Below, one piece after another: positions 6,375-13,953 of a DNA stretch of 17,447 bases. The DNA comes from an uncultured Brevinema sp. (GTDB lineage: Bacteria > Spirochaetota > Brevinematia > Brevinematales > Brevinemataceae). The DNA lies in contig CAMQSH010000021.1 in the NCBI GenBank assembly GCA_947036575.1, forward strand, positions 1 to 17,447, read 5' to 3'. The translations under genes and the position numbers were made by a program. Position 1 is the first letter of the stretch; every line of letters begins with the position of its first letter. The notes beneath the pieces were generated by a model. It was not told where the DNA came from and ran no database searches. It saw only the letters and a program-made list of their open reading frames with translations.

Positions 6375-6893
6375 ATGGATTACTCTTCATTATTTCGTCA
6401 AATAAAAGACTACCCAAAAGAAGGGATTTTATTTGAAGACGTGACAACTTATTGGAAAGATGCTGATGCCTTCGCATATAGTATCTCAAAAATAGTTGAA
6501 TATTTTAGTAATAAAGGTATTAATAAAGTTGTAGGTTTAGAGGCAAGGGGATTTGTTATTGCTGCTCCTGTAGCTATAGGCTTACACGCAGGTTTTATTC
6601 CTATCCGAAAACCAGGGAAATTACCAGCTGAACTTATTTCACGATCTTATTCTTTAGAATATGGAGAGAATCATTTGGAACTTCATAAAGATGCTATTAG
6701 TCCTGGAGATAAAGTGTTGATTTGTGATGATATTTTGGCTACAGGTGGCACTCTAGAAGCTTCAGAACAAATGATTTTAGAGTTAGGTGGAGAGATTCTT
6801 GGTATAGGATTGTTATCAGAATTAACCTTTCTTAAAGGAAGAGAAAAACTAAGCACCAAAGATATATTTTCTCTTTATCATGTACAAGATTAA
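6375..6893 (+). CDS. apt: Adenine phosphoribosyltransferase
   Basis: The cytoplasmic enzyme joins adenine to PRPP to give AMP in purine salvage. The 172-residue length is normal for the family. The N-terminus contains IKDYPKEGILFEDVTTYW, the usual Apt start (DYPKPGI-F-DVT). VGLEARGFVIAAPVA (about 55-69) is the conserved flexible region. The PRPP-binding loop VLICDDILATGGT sits at residues 114-126 with both acidic residues. A GAGG ribosome site precedes the ATG. It follows the ABC-class ATPase closely and ends before a strong hairpin terminator, so it is the last gene of a two-gene unit. Purine salvage would suit a host-associated spirochaete with limited biosynthesis, though that is inference. 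Confidence 0.95.
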   Translation: MDYSSLFRQIKDYPKEGILFEDVTTYWKDADAFAYSISKIVEYFSNKGINKVVGLEARGFVIAAPVAIGLHAGFIPIRKPGKLPAELISRSYSLEYGENHLELHKDAISPGDKVLICDDILATGGTLEASEQMILELGGEILGIGLLSELTFLKGREKLSTKDIFSLYHVQD

Positions 6894-6918
6894 TAGTATT
6901 TAATAAAAGACAACAACT

Positions 6919-6955
6919 AAAAACACCCTAAGCTTATGCTAGGGTGTTTTTTTAT
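6919..6955. terminator. Bidirectional terminator between apt and the flavodoxin gene
   Basis: AAAACACCCTA pairs with TAGGGTGTTTT, with an inner GC/GC pair and a TTAT loop, flanked by A- and T-runs. It lies between convergent genes and should serve both. Confidence 0.88.
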
Positions 6956-6976
6956 AGTTATAGTTAACTAAATATT

Positions 6977-7417
6977 TTATACAAATTTAGCTTGGATAGC
7001 TGATAACCATGTTGCAAACATATCACTATAATCATCATCTGCCATTTCAAGATCAGCAAGTCTTTTTGACCCAGCTTTTTCTAAAAGAGCATCAAAATCA
7101 ATACCAGCTTGACAGAATTGAGGAAAAGAAGAAGATCCTATTGCAAATACAGCAAAAGAAGTATTTGATAAATCTTCATTGGTATTTTGTAGATCTTCAA
7201 GGATTTTACCTGCGTTACTAGGTGGTTCTCCATCACCCCAAGTGCTTGTAACAATAAGAATGTTGTCTAAAGATTTTAGATCACTTACAGATACATCACC
7301 TAAGTCTTTTACAGAAACTTCATATCTGCTATTATTTTTTAGATAATCGCCAGCCTGTTCAGCTAGTCCTTGAGCATTTCCTGTTTCGGAACCAAACAAT
7401 ACGCATATATTATTCAT
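6977..7417 (-). CDS. Short-chain flavodoxin (FMN electron carrier)
   Basis: A 146-residue single-domain flavodoxin. The FMN phosphate loop is GSETGNAQ (residues 9-16). The FMN ring loops are TSTWGDGEPPSNAG (about 58-71) and AIGSSSFPQFCQAG (about 92-105). The sequence style (GDGEPPSNA, SSFPQFC) is nearer to the flavodoxin domains of CysJ/P450 reductase and MioC than to classic long-chain flavodoxins. It carries low-potential electrons in the cytoplasm; the partner cannot be told from here, as no reductase is nearby. AAAGGAG precedes the ATG and it has its own promoter. It is probably transcribed alone, although the aminotransferase gene lies upstream on the same strand. Confidence 0.9.
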   Translation of the reverse strand: MNNICVLFGSETGNAQGLAEQAGDYLKNNSRYEVSVKDLGDVSVSDLKSLDNILIVTSTWGDGEPPSNAGKILEDLQNTNEDLSNTSFAVFAIGSSSFPQFCQAGIDFDALLEKAGSKRLADLEMADDDYSDMFATWLSAIQAKFV

Positions 7418-7448
7418 TACAAACTCCTTTTATGATTGTATATATATA

Positions 7449-7478
7449 ATTATAAAACAAAGTAGAGAGCAAGGTCAA
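7449..7478 (-). promoter_or_regulatory. Sigma-70 promoter of the flavodoxin gene
   Basis: On the minus strand TTGACC (7478-7473), an 18-bp spacer and TATAAT (7454-7449): 5/6 and 6/6 matches, giving a leader of about 25 nt. It supports independent expression of the flavodoxin. Confidence 0.65.
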
Positions 7479-7519
7479 ATTTTATAGAAAATAATTGTAT
7501 ATTAATTTTAAAAAAGTAT

Positions 7520-8581
7520 CTAAAGAGAGTTTGCTAAGTTTTCCATTACCCAAGATATTTCAGTTAAGCTAGTATTACCCAAATGTCCAATACGGATAAT
7601 CTTATCCGAAAAATTTCCTTGACCACCAACAATAATAATATCTTGATCATCCATTTTTTTGATTATCTCTTTAGGATTGGAAACAAAAAACCCGCTAACA
7701 CTAAGACTATTAGAAAAGCCTTCAGATACTACTGATTCTAATCCCAGCTCTTTCCCTTTTTGGAGGGTAAGTTGAGATAATTGGCTATGTCTCTCATAAA
7801 TATTAGAGACACCTTCTTTTAGCATATATTGAAGACTAGCGTGTAATCCTAATAGCTGTGAAATATTAGGTGTCCACGAAGATAAACCTTCTTTTTGGGT
7901 AATTATTTCTTGTTGAAGATTAAAATAAAATTTTGGTAGGCTTGATTTTTTTATAGCTCGTGGTAATTTGTCTCCATAATGAGATAAAAAAGCCAATCCT
8001 GGAGGAATTAAAAATCCTTTATGTCCTACCCCAAGACAAATATCAATTTTGTTTGATTCTTGATCTATAGGACAAGTACCAACAGAGCTAATAGAATCTA
8101 CCAAAAACAAGGTGTTTGTAGGGGCAATAATTTTAGCATATTCTTTGATAGGGGCAAGTACACAAGTACTAGTTTCTGAATGACAGCTAGTAACGACTTT
8201 GGCATCGGGATGAAGTTTGAGGGTTTTTTCTAATTGTTCAGGAGAAGGATAAGTCCCATAAGGACTTTCTACACTTATTACAGTACAGCCATAAGCCAAA
8301 GCTATATGACGAAAACGTTCGCTAAACTTCCCAAATTCTAAACAAATCACTTTGTCCTTTGGAGATAAGATACTGATAAGAGCCATTTCCATGATTCCTG
8401 TACCAGAAGAAGGCATAATAATACTAGGATTAGAAGTATTAAAAAAATAGGAGAGTAAAGAACAAGATTCTTTATGAATTTTTTTAAATTCTGAAGATCG
8501 ATGATGATAGATTTCTTGCATAGCTTGATTAACAAAATCAGGAATATTAACAGGCCCAGGGGTAGCAAGAAATTTTTTCAT
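7520..8581 (-). CDS. Class V PLP-dependent aminotransferase (alanine/serine-glyoxylate type)
   Basis: The 353-residue enzyme starts FLATPGPVNIPDFV, the typical opening of the alanine-glyoxylate / serine-pyruvate aminotransferase group. HHRSSEF follows at about 27-33, then SSGTGIMEMAL (about 58-68) for PLP phosphate binding and LVDSISSVG (about 161-169) with the Asp that contacts the PLP ring. The Schiff-base lysine is Lys188 in GVGHKGFLIPPG. The C-terminal IIRIGHLGN motif is also classic. The exact amino donor and acceptor cannot be read from sequence; phosphonate (PhnW-like) or glyoxylate/pyruvate transamination are alternatives. AGAGAG serves as ribosome site. The gene lies 25 nt after the glycogen-binding-domain protein and is likely co-transcribed with it. 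Confidence 0.88.
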   Translation of the reverse strand: MKKFLATPGPVNIPDFVNQAMQEIYHHRSSEFKKIHKESCSLLSYFFNTSNPSIIMPSSGTGIMEMALISILSPKDKVICLEFGKFSERFRHIALAYGCTVISVESPYGTYPSPEQLEKTLKLHPDAKVVTSCHSETSTCVLAPIKEYAKIIAPTNTLFLVDSISSVGTCPIDQESNKIDICLGVGHKGFLIPPGLAFLSHYGDKLPRAIKKSSLPKFYFNLQQEIITQKEGLSSWTPNISQLLGLHASLQYMLKEGVSNIYERHSQLSQLTLQKGKELGLESVVSEGFSNSLSVSGFFVSNPKEIIKKMDDQDIIIVGGQGNFSDKIIRIGHLGNTSLTEISWVMENLANSL

Positions 8582-8606
8582 ATTATCTCTCTTTTAACTA
8601 TTTCTT

Positions 8607-9332
8607 TTAAGGAATGGAATTAGTTTTATCAGCATAAAAACCACTTACAGCTCTATTTTGAGCATTTCTATATTGTTTTTTATTATAGGTGTCAGGAATC
8701 CAAATACCATCTTGGATAAAAGAATAGAGGTATATTACTTTAGGATCTAATTCTAATTCTATTTCAAAGATACCAGCACCTTTGTGTTTGAGTTGATGAG
8801 AGTAAGGATTCCAATTGTTAAAATCACCAGCAATAGTTATAATATTAGCATTAGTATTTTTATATTGAAAAAGATAGGTATTATTAGAAACCCAAAAAGG
8901 GAATTTTTTGTTAGGAATAAATTCATTAGTTAGATTGAGGATAGATAATTTTTGGCGTCCCATGTCAAATTCATAATCAGGATTAAGAGGATCGGCAATC
9001 CAAAAACCATCTACTTTAAGACGGTATTTATACTGACCTGCGGGAATACGATCTTTTAAAGAAAGAACCCAAAGATTAGAGCGGGATTCTTCCATTTGCA
9101 AATCATTTTGCCAATTATTAAAATCACCAGCAATTTGTACAGATTTAGCAGAACCGTTGTAGAAAAACAGAATAGTGTTACTAAGTATCATTGGCGATTG
9201 AAATTGTATGTCTGTGATATCTTTGGTAAGGAGATCATTTATTTTACGTTCATCGGGAATAATCATACGAGATTGAGCGATTATAAGTGCAGGAAAAAGA
9301 AAAAGCAATAAATATATTTTAAAATGTTTCAT
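8607..9332 (-). CDS. Secreted protein with two glycogen-binding-like (E-set/CBM48) domains
   Basis: The 241-residue product has a signal peptide (MKHFKIYLLLFLFPALIIAQ). Two similar domains follow, about 48-138 and 148-235. Each begins with a hydrophobic strand and carries the hallmark IAGDFNNW, then a GxxxY(K/S)F-type turn (AGQYKYRLKVDG; VIYLYSFIQDG) and WI-DP or WIPD. This is the AMPK/isoamylase N-terminal glycogen-binding fold, duplicated. No catalytic domain follows, so it probably binds glucan or acts as a structural module in the periplasm. It heads a unit with the aminotransferase. No ribosome site is visible and the predicted transcription start coincides with the ATG, see the promoter entry. 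Alternative starts are unattractive because the next Met (residue 23) lies after the signal peptide. Confidence 0.85.
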   Translation of the reverse strand: MKHFKIYLLLFLFPALIIAQSRMIIPDERKINDLLTKDITDIQFQSPMILSNTILFFYNGSAKSVQIAGDFNNWQNDLQMEESRSNLWVLSLKDRIPAGQYKYRLKVDGFWIADPLNPDYEFDMGRQKLSILNLTNEFIPNKKFPFWVSNNTYLFQYKNTNANIITIAGDFNNWNPYSHQLKHKGAGIFEIELELDPKVIYLYSFIQDGIWIPDTYNKKQYRNAQNRAVSGFYADKTNSIP

Positions 9333-9338
9333 AATGAT

Positions 9339-9367
9339 AGTATAGCACTAGACACTAAAAATATCAA
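9339..9367 (-). promoter_or_regulatory. Sigma-70 promoter placing the start site at the ATG (leaderless mRNA)
   Basis: On the minus strand TTGATA (9367-9362), a 17-bp spacer and TATACT (9344-9339): 5/6 in each box. Only six bases separate the -10 box from the ATG at 9332, so the RNA should begin at or next to the start codon. Confidence 0.6.
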
Positions 9368-9384
9368 AAATAATATGGTAAAAA

Positions 9385-9413
9385 TTGCAGAGAAAGCTTA
9401 AGTAGGTTACAAT
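9385..9413 (+). promoter_or_regulatory. Candidate promoter of the spiro-SPASM/comEC/nth operon
   Basis: TTGCAG (9385-9390), a 17-bp spacer and TACAAT (9408-9413): 4/6 and 5/6. The start would be near 9420, leaving a very short leader that barely holds the AGGAG ribosome site at 9419-9423. It is divergent from the promoter at 9339-9367. Confidence 0.45.
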
Positions 9414-9429
9414 GATATAGGAGATAAAA

Positions 9430-10824
9430 ATGAATAATATTTTATTTGTACTTATCGATTCTATTGATAAGAATTTTTACCTACGTTATCAAGATAAACT
9501 CAATACAATTCACGAAAAACTATTAAGCAAATTAATCAATCAGGATATATTAGTTATAGGGAATCAAGATAGTATGATTACTGATTCAAAATTTATGGAT
9601 TCAAGATCACTTTATCAGTATATAGCTCAACAAGCACAAGAGAGAGATGTTATTATTTGTGATGCTTTTGCAGGATTGCTTTCTTTAAGGGACACAGAAG
9701 ATGTGTTAAATTATATGAGAAACAATATGTATGATGTTTGTCTTACAGAAAATATCCCAGATGGATTAGTTCCTATGACTATTTCTCATGAATTTATCAA
9801 GGATTTTTGGCAGTATATTGATGAAGGTAATATGATACAATCTTCTTTAAAAGGTGTTATTGATTGGGAATACAAAGGAATAGATGTTGGGGTATATTTG
9901 TCTTCTTCTTTGTTAATTATGGAGAGAATAGACTTCCTTCCTATTAATAAAGGTGCTATAGAATATATTATTGATTTAATGGACAATCAAGATATTTCTA
10001 TTAAAATGATAGATCAATTATTAACGGAAAAGACAACACTATTACGTCAGAATCCTCAATATATAGCTATAGAAATTTCTTCTGAATCAGATGGATTCCA
10101 TACCAAATCTTTTTCACATCAAGAAATGAGTACAGATATTTTTCGAAAGATCATTACAGAAATCGACGAATTATGTCCTGAAGCACTGATTTCTATAGGG
10201 GTGTGGGGAGATCCTTTTATGCACTCATCTTTTAAAGAATTATTTAGTCTATTAGATACGATCTCTAACAAAGTACTTATAGAATGCCGTTCTCTTTGTC
10301 TTAGTCAAGAGCTTACAGATCTAGTGCTTTCTCGGCCAAATACAGAGTTAATTTTTGATGTAAGTTTTATAGTAGAATCTCTTTTTAAACAACATAAAAA
10401 TATATCTTATAGTTTGGAGCAAATCACTCATTTTATCAAATCATTGGAGAATAAAGGACATGTATGGGTACGATTGACAAGGTGTTTGGAAACGGAAGAA
10501 GGTATTAAAGATTTTTTAATAGAATGGAAAGATCTTCCAGTACTAATCACCAAAGCAGATTCTTTTGGTCTTGACAATAAAGTTGTTGATCTAGCCCCTA
10601 TAAAAAGACACCCTTGTTTTGCTTTAAGAAGAGAGCTAACGATTTTGAACGATGGAAGCATTTTATTATGTCGCCAATCTGATGAAATTGTTGGCTCTTT
10701 ATTACAAGATTCCCTAGTTAGTATTTGGAGAAAAAACCAATTGTTTTTTGATAAACACAGTAAACAAGAATATAATATTTGCAAAATATGTATGTCTTGT
10801 GATGATTGGTGGGTATGGAATTAA
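9430..10824 (+). CDS. Spiro-SPASM-like protein with a degenerate radical-SAM core
   Basis: This 464-residue cytoplasmic protein matches the architecture I recall for the spirochaete-restricted spiro-SPASM family. Residues 1-200 look like a divergent nucleotidyltransferase-type domain. Residues of about 210-390 follow the order of a radical-SAM barrel: IAIEISSES where IEIT-x-CNxxC is expected, then MSTDIFRKIITEI and ISIGVWGDPFMHSSFKELF (the GGEPLLHP-like motif). The CxxxCxxC cysteines are absent. The C-terminal SPASM-like domain keeps five cysteines: Cys396, Cys414, then CKICMSC at 451-457, with TILNDGSILLC and SLVSIW between. It may still bind an Fe-S cluster there, but classical SAM cleavage seems unlikely. 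AGGAG lies 6 nt before the ATG. It is the first gene of the plus-strand operon. Confidence 0.8.
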   Translation: MNNILFVLIDSIDKNFYLRYQDKLNTIHEKLLSKLINQDILVIGNQDSMITDSKFMDSRSLYQYIAQQAQERDVIICDAFAGLLSLRDTEDVLNYMRNNMYDVCLTENIPDGLVPMTISHEFIKDFWQYIDEGNMIQSSLKGVIDWEYKGIDVGVYLSSSLLIMERIDFLPINKGAIEYIIDLMDNQDISIKMIDQLLTEKTTLLRQNPQYIAIEISSESDGFHTKSFSHQEMSTDIFRKIITEIDELCPEALISIGVWGDPFMHSSFKELFSLLDTISNKVLIECRSLCLSQELTDLVLSRPNTELIFDVSFIVESLFKQHKNISYSLEQITHFIKSLENKGHVWVRLTRCLETEEGIKDFLIEWKDLPVLITKADSFGLDNKVVDLAPIKRHPCFALRRELTILNDGSILLCRQSDEIVGSLLQDSLVSIWRKNQLFFDKHSKQEYNICKICMSCDDWWVWN

Positions 10825-10898
10825 AAAATAAAAAATAGGTGTTAATAAAATAATATTACTTCCGATAGATTACATAAGTAAAACTATAGAGGTATTAC

Positions 10899-12089
10899 AT
10901 GCTCGATTTTAACTATTTTCATATTCCCACACGTATTATTCAAGGCTATGAAAGTTACACTAACTTAAGTGAATTACCAGAATTATTTAAAAAAAGAGTA
11001 ATAATGGTTACAGATCAAAATCTCATGAATCTTGGTGCAACTCAAAATCTCCGTCGTTTTATAGAAAATGTTTCTTACGGATTGATTTTTCATGAAATTT
11101 CTAGTGATCCTCATAATGGTGTTCAAGATGATGCTGTTTTGTTAGCACAAGAAAGTTGTGCACAAACAATAATAGGATTTGGGGACACTCATGTCCTGAC
11201 TGTTGCTCGAGCAATGGTACAATTTGCAAGTACAGAAGCGAATCCAATATCTTATATAGAAATTCCCTCAATTCCCTGTATTTATACAGGATTGTTAGAA
11301 ACATATTATATAGCTTCTAATTATGAGACATTAAAAAAACCATACAAAGATCTTAGCTCAAGAGCAGATTGGTTAGTCTTAGATTCTTCTTATACAGAAT
11401 TTAGTAGAGTGGATACTATTTTAGAATCCTCTGTACAGAGTTTGGCTTATGCAATAGATGCTTTATTTTCACGTAATGTATCTATGCTTTCAGAGTCTTA
11501 TGCCTTAAAAGCAATAGAATTAATAATGTTTGCTGGTAATAGATTGCCTAATGAACCGACTAATATAAAACTCAAAAATGAATTGATGATGGGATCATTA
11601 TTAGCAAGTTTTGCAGTACAAAGTTCTAATTTAGGTATTTGTGCAGGATTAGCGATGTCTTTGTCTAATTCTCTAGTTTGTACAGAAATAGAAGGAGCTG
11701 GTGCTACCTTAATGAGTTCTTTAGAGTATTCTGTGGTTTCTAATTTAGATAAATTTCAGAAAATAGCACGTGTCTTAGAAATAGAAGAAAAAGATCCTTT
11801 AGAAAGTAGTATACAGGTATTAGGTACTATCCGTGATTTATTACAACAAATGGAAATCAAACCATTAAAAGCTTACCCTTTTACCTCTAATATATTAGAA
11901 ATAGTTGCTAAGCAAGCATCTCGATATCAATTTATGCTAGATTTATCTCGTCCTGCAGGTTATTATGAGTTGACAGATATCTTAAACAGTGCAGTAATTA
12001 ATGGTATTGATGTTAGTCTTGATCTTCGGGCAGATAATATATCTGTGACTAATCGTTCTAAGAATAAGGAAACTGCTACTACAATATAA
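10899..12089 (+). CDS. Iron-alcohol-dehydrogenase-fold protein lacking metal ligands
   Basis: The 396-residue chain follows the iron-containing alcohol dehydrogenase / dehydroquinate synthase fold: RIIQGYESYTNL, then KKRVIMVTDQNL (Rossmann strand), GFGDTHVLTVARA in place of GGGSxxDxAKA, and an all-helical C-terminal half. In my hand alignment the metal site is gone. The D and H of MDALTHAIE become Q and Y (VQSLAYAID), the first H of GxxHAMAH becomes A (GICAGLAM), and the H of PHG becomes E (IEGAG). The IPTTAGTGSE loop is also replaced. It is probably catalytically inactive or changed in chemistry. The stop codon directly abuts the ATG of the next gene, so translation is likely coupled. It lies 74 nt after the spiro-SPASM gene. 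Confidence 0.72.
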   Translation: MLDFNYFHIPTRIIQGYESYTNLSELPELFKKRVIMVTDQNLMNLGATQNLRRFIENVSYGLIFHEISSDPHNGVQDDAVLLAQESCAQTIIGFGDTHVLTVARAMVQFASTEANPISYIEIPSIPCIYTGLLETYYIASNYETLKKPYKDLSSRADWLVLDSSYTEFSRVDTILESSVQSLAYAIDALFSRNVSMLSESYALKAIELIMFAGNRLPNEPTNIKLKNELMMGSLLASFAVQSSNLGICAGLAMSLSNSLVCTEIEGAGATLMSSLEYSVVSNLDKFQKIARVLEIEEKDPLESSIQVLGTIRDLLQQMEIKPLKAYPFTSNILEIVAKQASRYQFMLDLSRPAGYYELTDILNSAVINGIDVSLDLRADNISVTNRSKNKETATTI

Positions 12090-13286
12090 ATGTTAAAACT
12101 ATACACTATTTTTTTATACTTGTTTATTCTTACTATAAACACTTTTTCTTCTGAATCTCCAGTATTTTCTTACCAAGAATATCAAATTACTTCTTTTCCT
12201 AATATAGAGATCAATGATACAAAAGAACGCTATCTTGTTTTTTCTTATCAGAAATATTTATACTTTGATTTTCCTGTAGAATTGGCTCCTTTTAGTAAGA
12301 TAGGAGTGTATGGAACAAAATATTATAATTCTACCTATGTTAATGTTCCTCAAAATATAGCTTATTTTGAATCTGCTTTTCCTATCCTAAATCAGTTCTC
12401 GACTTTTCGTATTTATTTAACAAAACAAATTGTCGATTTATACCCTAAATCTGGTGCTTTAATTATAGCATTAATTTTAGGTAACAAGAGTTTTCTTGAT
12501 GATGAATTTATGGAATATATAAGATTTTCTGGATTAGCACATTTATTAGCATTATCTGGTTTACATTTAGTTATTTTTATTATGTTGTTTGTTTGGTTAT
12601 TTTCTTTATTTGGGATACCAAAAAAATTGTTAGGCATAAGCACTTTACCTTTTTCTATTTTCTATTTATTTTTAGGTGGGGTAGGTATTTCTTTACAAAG
12701 AGCAGTTTTATTTCATGTTGTAAGTGCATTTTTTGCTTATATAAGGATTCCAATACTAAGTACAAGAATGTTTTTAGTAGCTTTAGTTATCAATATTATT
12801 ATTGCTCCTAAAAGTATGTATTCTTTATCATTTTGGTTGAGTTACATTTCTGTAGCAGGTATTGTATTTTTCTATAAATTTTGGTATGATATTGTATCAG
12901 GATTTGTACATCCAATCATAAATTCATATTTGTCTGTTTCTTTAGCAGCTTTTATGTTCATATCACCTGTATTGATTTTTGTATTTGGAGTAGTAAATAT
13001 ATATTCCATAATATCTAGTACTATTATTGTTCCTTTTATGCCCATAGTATTGATTTTTTGTTTTTTTGCTGTATTTACAAGTTTTTATGGAATTTCGTTG
13101 GGAATAATAGATAGCCTAATATTTTTGTTTTATCAAGCTATTTATTTAATTGCAAAAACATTTTCTGAGCTTCCCTTAGGGGTAATGTTTTTTCAAAATA
13201 AAACGATAAGTGCACTAGTATCTATATTAGTAATGATAGTTATTATTAAATTATTGAATAAAAAAAGGACTTACCATGTGGAATGA
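12090..13286 (+). CDS. comEC: Short ComEC/Rec2-like competence membrane protein
   Basis: The 398-residue protein has an N-terminal hydrophobic segment (LYTIFLYLFILTI), a soluble region of about 25-105 that may be the OB-like part, and then the ComEC signature GLAHLLALSGLHL (148-160). About seven to nine membrane segments follow, with LQRAVLFHVVSAFF and LSFWLSYISVAGIVFFY, which match the Competence domain. ComEC forms the inner-membrane channel for single-stranded DNA uptake. The usual protein of 700-800 residues ends in a metallo-beta-lactamase-like nuclease domain, absent here; the next gene is nth, not a split-off nuclease. The ATG directly follows the previous stop codon and only a distant AAGGAA is seen, suggesting translational coupling. 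Role in DNA uptake is plausible but unproven. Confidence 0.82.
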   Translation: MLKLYTIFLYLFILTINTFSSESPVFSYQEYQITSFPNIEINDTKERYLVFSYQKYLYFDFPVELAPFSKIGVYGTKYYNSTYVNVPQNIAYFESAFPILNQFSTFRIYLTKQIVDLYPKSGALIIALILGNKSFLDDEFMEYIRFSGLAHLLALSGLHLVIFIMLFVWLFSLFGIPKKLLGISTLPFSIFYLFLGGVGISLQRAVLFHVVSAFFAYIRIPILSTRMFLVALVINIIIAPKSMYSLSFWLSYISVAGIVFFYKFWYDIVSGFVHPIINSYLSVSLAAFMFISPVLIFVFGVVNIYSIISSTIIVPFMPIVLIFCFFAVFTSFYGISLGIIDSLIFLFYQAIYLIAKTFSELPLGVMFFQNKTISALVSILVMIVIIKLLNKKRTYHVE

Positions 13287-13953
13287 TACAAAATTAATTA
13301 ATATGTTTAATATATTAAAAACAAGCCCACAATTAGCAGAAGCACCTGTGGTGTTCTTTATGAGTACAGTTGGTGATGGACCTTTAAGAGTCTTGGTATC
13401 AACAATTCTTAGTCTTCGAACAAAAGATGAAGTAACGGGTCCTGCAACAGTGCGATTGTTTGAAGTAGTTACAACACCAAAAGATATTAGTAATTTATCA
13501 GTAGAAGAGATAGAAAAACTAATATATCCTGTTGGTTTTTACAAAACAAAAGCTAGACAGATTCATAAAATTGCTCAGATATTACAAGATACTTATAATT
13601 CTGAAGTTCCTGCAGACTTAGATTTATTATTAGAGTTACCAGGAGTAGGAAGAAAAACAGCAAATTTGGTGATGGCTGTAGCTTTTGAAGAGCCAGCAAT
13701 TTGTGTAGATATTCATGTTCATAGAATTTCTAATCGATTAGGGATTTGTACTACTAAAACACCAGAAGAAACAGAGTTTTATTTAAGAGAAAATGTCTCT
13801 AAAAACATTTGGATGGAATTTAATAGACCATTGGTGGCATTAGGTCAGGTGATTTGTCGTCCTATTTCTCCAAAATGTGAGTTGTGTCCTATAGAAAATA
13901 TATGTGATAAAAAAATTATAAAAAATCTGAAAACAAAAAGAGGTGAAAAATGA
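13276..13953 (+). CDS. nth: Endonuclease III (DNA glycosylase/AP lyase)
   Basis: This base-excision-repair enzyme removes oxidised pyrimidines and cleaves the AP site. The 225-residue length is close to E. coli Nth (211). The helix-hairpin-helix is LPGVGRKTANLV with catalytic Lys127, and the general base is Asp145 in VDIHVHRISNR; the 18-residue spacing equals that of E. coli Lys120/Asp138. The 4Fe-4S loop is intact: Cys194, Cys201, Cys204, Cys210 (C-x6-C-x2-C-x5-C). The N-terminus (PVVFFMSTVGDGPLRVLVSTILSLRTKD) holds the SxxT/D pattern typical of the fold. AAGGA lies upstream. The start overlaps the comEC end by 11 nt and the stop overlaps the next gene by 4 nt. Start at 13276 is chosen from the ribosome site. 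Confidence 0.95.
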   Translation: MWNDTKLINMFNILKTSPQLAEAPVVFFMSTVGDGPLRVLVSTILSLRTKDEVTGPATVRLFEVVTTPKDISNLSVEEIEKLIYPVGFYKTKARQIHKIAQILQDTYNSEVPADLDLLLELPGVGRKTANLVMAVAFEEPAICVDIHVHRISNRLGICTTKTPEETEFYLRENVSKNIWMEFNRPLVALGQVICRPISPKCELCPIENICDKKIIKNLKTKRGEK

